Program-made: the position numbers and the translations under genes
Source of the DNA: a bacterium
GTDB lineage: Bacteria > Patescibacteriota > Patescibacteriia > Patescibacteriales > Patescibacteriaceae
Direction: 5' to 3'
DNA: 14,076 nucleotides
Assembly (NCBI GenBank): GCA_021818075.1
Contig: JAKAFD010000019.1
Location: forward strand, 1 to 14,076
The notes under the pieces: generated by a model
Told to the model about the DNA's origin: nothing
Seen by the model: only the letters and a program-made list of their open reading frames with translations
Database searches by the model: none
Part shown: positions 11,886-14,076 of the stretch, piece after piece
Position numbering within the stretch: the stretch's first letter is position 1
Layout of the letters: every line of letters begins with the position of its first letter

Positions 11886-12347
11886 TTATTCCACGATTAC
11901 CTGACCGGACATGGACGGGTGGATAGCGCAGCTGTAAGCATAGGTGCCGGCGGCGGTAAATTTAAACTTAAAGGCATCGCCGGTGTTTAAGGTGGCGGAG
12001 TTAAAGCCGGCGGCTTTGATAGCGTGCGGCGCCGGGTCGTCATTGGTCCAGACTACGCTGTCGCCGACTTTGATTTTGACCGGCGAAGGATTAAAGGCAA
12101 AGTTTTGGATGCTGACACTGACGGTTTGACTGCTGACGGCCGGCGTTGGTGCCGGAGTCGGTGCGGGCGTCACCGCCGCTGGCGCCGCCGGTGCCGGCGT
12201 TTGGGCCTCGGGCTGGCTGTTAGAGGGTAAGGCGGCCGGTACGGTGGCCGGCGTTACGGTTTTAGTTTGCCCCAGACAGCCGCTTAACAAAACGGTCAGC
12301 GACAGCATGGTCGCGCCCAGAACTAACTGCTTATAAAGATTGAGCAT
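11886..12347 (-). CDS. Plastocyanin-like cupredoxin lipoprotein
   Basis: A blue-copper electron carrier anchored by lipid to the outer face of the cell membrane. Of 153 residues, 1-24 form a lipoprotein signal with lipobox L-L-S-G-C and Cys24 as the lipidated residue. Residues 28-75 are a Pro/Ala/Thr-rich tether. Residues 76-153 are the cupredoxin domain: N-F-A-F-N-P (82-87), V-G-D-S-V-V-W-T-N (94-102), and all four type-1 copper ligands, His108 in D-P-A-P-H, then Cys140, His143 and Met146 in C-A-I-H-P-S-M. The ATG at 12347 follows the same TTAATTTT context as the ZIP gene start. It forms an operon with the small His-bearing membrane protein downstream. Copper binding is well supported; the redox partner is unknown. 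Confidence 0.92.
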   Translation of the reverse strand: MLNLYKQLVLGATMLSLTVLLSGCLGQTKTVTPATVPAALPSNSQPEAQTPAPAAPAAVTPAPTPAPTPAVSSQTVSVSIQNFAFNPSPVKIKVGDSVVWTNDDPAPHAIKAAGFNSATLNTGDAFKFKFTAAGTYAYSCAIHPSMSGQVIVE

Positions 12348-12375
12348 AAAATTAAGGCTTATGATTTATGAATAT

Positions 12376-12405
12376 ATTATCTCATACTCCTGATTTTTTG
12401 TTAAA
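12376..12405 (-). promoter_or_regulatory. Candidate promoter of the cupredoxin operon
   Basis: On the minus strand: TTTAAC (12405-12400), 18 bp, then GATAAT (12381-12376). A TG one base upstream of the -10 gives TGAGATAAT, an extended -10. The predicted start is near 12369, about 22 bases before the ATG. Confidence 0.45.
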
Positions 12406-12414
12406 CGCCGCCAA

Positions 12415-12446
12415 TAAAAAAAGGATTGCTTTAATAGCAACCCTTT
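12415..12446 (-). terminator. Intrinsic terminator of the unrecognised gene
   Basis: On the minus strand AAAGGGTTGCT pairs with AGCAATCCTTT, one G-U wobble, 5-base loop, then a T-rich run. It lies 18 bp after the stop codon of the gene at 12465-12953. Confidence 0.8.
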
Positions 12447-12464
12447 ACTTAGTGATTAAAAGAG

Positions 12465-12953
12465 TTAAATGGTTTGGAGGGCTTTTATCAGTGTCGGATC
12501 GGCAAAGGAGCGAATACCGCTGACTGCCCACAGACCTTTTTTATTTTTAACTCTGTGCACCGCAGTTTCTGTGGTGCCGCCGCGCAAAAAGGCAAAAATT
12601 TGTATTTCCGGGTTAGTGGACACTACCGCTTCGGCAATTTTAGCCAGCTCTTCCTCACCTTTAGTTAAGCCCTCAATCTGCACCCAGGGTGGCAGAATTA
12701 CCACCTTGGCTTTACTGCAAAATTCCAGAAAACTGTCCTTGATTAACTCCCAGGAGAAGCATGGCACCTGGCTGGCAGGGGGTTGACAGGAATAATACAC
12801 CTTTATCATTGAGTCAATTTTTTTGACGGAGCTATGTAAACTTTTAGCCATCATTTCTCTGGCTTGGTCCAAGCTAGAAGGTTGAATTAAGAGCACCACT
12901 TCGGCGGTGAGCTGCCCTTGGGCAACAGCCACAGCATCTTTGTTAGTTAACAT
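12465..12953 (-). CDS. Hypothetical protein, 162 residues
   Basis: Not recognised. The ATG at 12953 is chosen because GGAGG sits 5 bases upstream (12963-12959); a longer frame from a TTG at 12965 would overlap that site. The sequence suggests a soluble alpha/beta fold: strands such as A-E-V-V-L-L-I-Q (17-24) and A-K-V-V-I-L-P-P-W (82-90) alternate with helices. Three Cys lie in the middle (Y-S-C-Q-P-P, V-P-C-F-S-W, E-F-C-S-K). There is no signal peptide or membrane segment. The C-terminal half has L-R-G-G-T-T-E-T-A-V-H-R-V, which could be a phosphate or nucleotide loop, but no known motif fits. It is the only gene here with a clear Shine-Dalgarno site, and it has its own promoter and terminator, so it is a single-gene unit and may have a separate origin. 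Confidence 0.85.
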   Translation of the reverse strand: MLTNKDAVAVAQGQLTAEVVLLIQPSSLDQAREMMAKSLHSSVKKIDSMIKVYYSCQPPASQVPCFSWELIKDSFLEFCSKAKVVILPPWVQIEGLTKGEEELAKIAEAVVSTNPEIQIFAFLRGGTTETAVHRVKNKKGLWAVSGIRSFADPTLIKALQTI

Positions 12954-12958
12954 TTTAA

Positions 12959-12963
12959 CCTCC
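12959..12963 (-). promoter_or_regulatory. Shine-Dalgarno site GGAGG
   Basis: GGAGG, 5 bases before the ATG at 12953. It decides the start of this gene and is the only strong ribosome binding site of this kind in the window. Confidence 0.8.
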
Positions 12964-12992
12964 AATAAATTGTGAAAGAATTATTTGCTTAT

Positions 12993-13021
12993 TTTTTAGC
13001 ACGCCCCAAGGTTTTAGTCAA
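12993..13021 (-). promoter_or_regulatory. Promoter of the unrecognised 162-residue gene
   Basis: On the minus strand: TTGACT (13021-13016), exactly 17 bp, then TAAAAA (12998-12993), with a TG one base upstream of the -10. The predicted start is near 12986, a leader of about 32 bases containing GGAGG. Its -35 overlaps that of the divergent promoter. Confidence 0.5.
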
Positions 13022-13043
13022 ACGGCGGCGGTTATGATATTAT
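13015..13043 (+). promoter_or_regulatory. Promoter of the BNR-repeat gene, possibly leaderless
   Basis: TAGTCA (13015-13020), 17 bp, then TATTAT (13038-13043), with a TG one base upstream giving TGATATTAT. Counting seven bases on puts the transcript start at 13050, the A of the ATG, so the mRNA may be leaderless. Confidence 0.45.
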
Positions 13044-13049
13044 TTTAGT

Positions 13050-14076
13050 ATGAAATTAAGCGAGAAACAAACAGCCGGATTAATGATGCTCGGCGGCTTG
13101 GCGTTATTGGCGGCGGTTTTAGCCATTAAGTTTTTGGTGATTAACCGGCCAGCCGCTCAAACTCCGGCTGACTGCGGTTATCTGGCCAAACCAACCGCTA
13201 TCGCTTTACCGGCCGAACTGGCCAAAGTTGACCGGCTTAAATATTCCCGCCGGTATGCCCGCTTATTTTTGCTGGCCGGCCAAACCGACGGGCAGTGGGC
13301 GGTGTGGAGTTTTGCCGCCGGCCAGTGGCAGAGGCGGCTGGCCATTAAAGGCAGCGACTATAAAACCGCCCAGGCCAGGTTGCATTTGGACAGTCAGGAC
13401 AATCTTTATGTGGAAGTGAGCCAGCCGCACGGTTTTTATCGTTCGGCGGACGGCGGACAAACCTGGCAAACCATCAGCCATGGCGATGACGGTTTGCTCT
13501 GGGCTTTAGCCGATAACGGCCGCGGCGAATTGTACGCCACCGCCTGGTCGCTCAATCGCCCCTTATTGTATAAAAGCGCTGACCAGGGTTTGACCTGGCA
13601 GACTTGGCTGGATTTTAATAAATTTTTACCAGGCGAAGATAAGCGCTCGGACCAGACTTATCCTTACAATAATTTGCGGCACTTGCATGATGTGGCGGCT
13701 TATCAGGATAAAATTTTAGTCGGCACCGGCGATCTGGCGCGCTGGACTTTAATGTCAGCCGACCACGGCCGCTCTTGGCGTAAAGTCTGGAACGAGGGCT
13801 TTACCGCTCATACTTTTGTTAAAGATACCGGCCAGATTATTTTAGGCGGCGACCGTGCCGACCGTTACGGCCTGGCGCTTTATGATTTTGGCGCGGCGGC
13901 GGACGCCACGAGTACCTGGGACCAAAGCCAGGTCGGCTGGTCGTCTTATATTTACAGCTTAATTTTCCAGGACGGTCGTTATTATGCCGGCGTCCATAAC
14001 GAAAACGGCAACCGCTTAAAATACGGCGTGCTGGTGTCCTGCGACGGCCGCCGCTGGTCGCCCCTGCTGACTTACG
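13050..14076 (+). CDS. Membrane-anchored BNR/Asp-box repeat protein, 3' end missing
   Basis: The frame runs open from the ATG at 13050 to the window edge, 342 residues so far. Residues 1-9 are polar, and 10-31 form one membrane helix or uncleaved signal (G-L-M-M-L-G-G-L-A-L-L), so the rest should lie outside the cell. Four Asp-box motifs (S-x-D-x-G-x-T-W) mark beta-propeller blades: S-A-D-G-G-Q-T-W (132-139), S-A-D-Q-G-L-T-W (176-183), S-A-D-H-G-R-S-W (236-243) and a shortened S-C-D-G-R-R-W (330-336). Such propellers occur in sialidases, plant photosystem assembly factors and many surface proteins. The F/Y-R-I-P catalytic motif of sialidases is not seen, so an enzyme role is unsupported. Cys42 and Cys331 are the only cysteines. 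It is divergent from the unrecognised gene, with overlapping promoters. Confidence 0.88.
   Translation, partial: MKLSEKQTAGLMMLGGLALLAAVLAIKFLVINRPAAQTPADCGYLAKPTAIALPAELAKVDRLKYSRRYARLFLLAGQTDGQWAVWSFAAGQWQRRLAIKGSDYKTAQARLHLDSQDNLYVEVSQPHGFYRSADGGQTWQTISHGDDGLLWALADNGRGELYATAWSLNRPLLYKSADQGLTWQTWLDFNKFLPGEDKRSDQTYPYNNLRHLHDVAAYQDKILVGTGDLARWTLMSADHGRSWRKVWNEGFTAHTFVKDTGQIILGGDRADRYGLALYDFGAAADATSTWDQSQVGWSSYIYSLIFQDGRYYAGVHNENGNRLKYGVLVSCDGRRWSPLLTY

Noticed and set aside
12469..12786. Plus-strand frame opposite the unrecognised gene
   Set aside because: The minus-strand frame has a promoter, GGAGG, an ATG and a terminator in the correct order; the plus-strand frame has none of these.
13228..13419. 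Short frames on both strands inside the BNR-repeat gene
   Set aside because: They are shadows of the long plus-strand frame from 13050, which carries four Asp-box motifs and continues off the window.
13050..14076. Sialidase activity for the BNR-repeat protein
   Set aside because: Asp-boxes alone mark propeller blades; the F/Y-R-I-P motif and catalytic arginine triad are not visible in the part present.

Overview
The window looks like chromosome from a bacterium of the Candidate Phyla Radiation (Patescibacteria). This is an inference from several traits: small stand-alone receiver proteins; an ECF sigma factor paired with a DUF5667-type membrane protein; Pro/Ala/Thr-rich linkers on exported proteins; compact gene packing; and almost no Shine-Dalgarno sites (only the gene at 12465-12953 has a clear GGAGG). 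TGA ends several genes (for example at 4725, 6165 and 10112), so the TGA-to-Gly code of Gracilibacteria/Absconditabacteria does not apply. No rRNA, tRNA, CRISPR array, insertion sequence or phage gene was seen. No gene-free stretch exceeds 300 bases; the longest (3048-3305, 258 bp) is dense with promoter-like and paired sequences.

Layout. (1) 2-1906, + strand: the C-terminal part of a PAS histidine kinase and two receiver-only response regulators, ending at a two-way terminator. (2) 1968-4725: a divergent locus. A secreted three-FN3-repeat protein reads left; an ECF sigma factor and its probable membrane anti-sigma (DUF5667) read right. Both sides of the region between them carry the same promoter-like module, CGGTAAC-N16-TGTAT, which suggests the sigma factor controls itself and the FN3 gene. 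(3) 4865-7688: an operon of three flavin redox genes: an exported FMN-binding protein, the ApbE transferase that would load its FMN, and an NqrB/RnfD-like membrane domain fused to an FAD/NAD(P) reductase. Together they could form a minimal NAD(P)H-to-outside electron path. (4) 7824-9071: an NRAMP-family transporter with non-canonical metal-site residues. (5) 9138-10834: rfbB and an rfbA-like gene for dTDP-sugar synthesis, overlapping by ATGA. (6) 10883-11608: a ZIP-family metal transporter. (7) 11660-12347, - strand: a cupredoxin lipoprotein and a small two-helix membrane protein with histidines 14 residues apart. (8) 12465-12953, - strand: an unrecognised 162-residue protein. (9) 13050-14076, + strand: a membrane-anchored BNR/Asp-box repeat protein cut by the window edge.

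The unifying themes are envelope functions: signalling, extracytoplasmic redox chemistry, metal transport and surface sugars. The most unusual items are the compact flavin operon, the divergent matched ECF-type promoters, the cupredoxin with its His-bearing mini membrane protein, and the recurring AATCAT-ATG start context in four genes.
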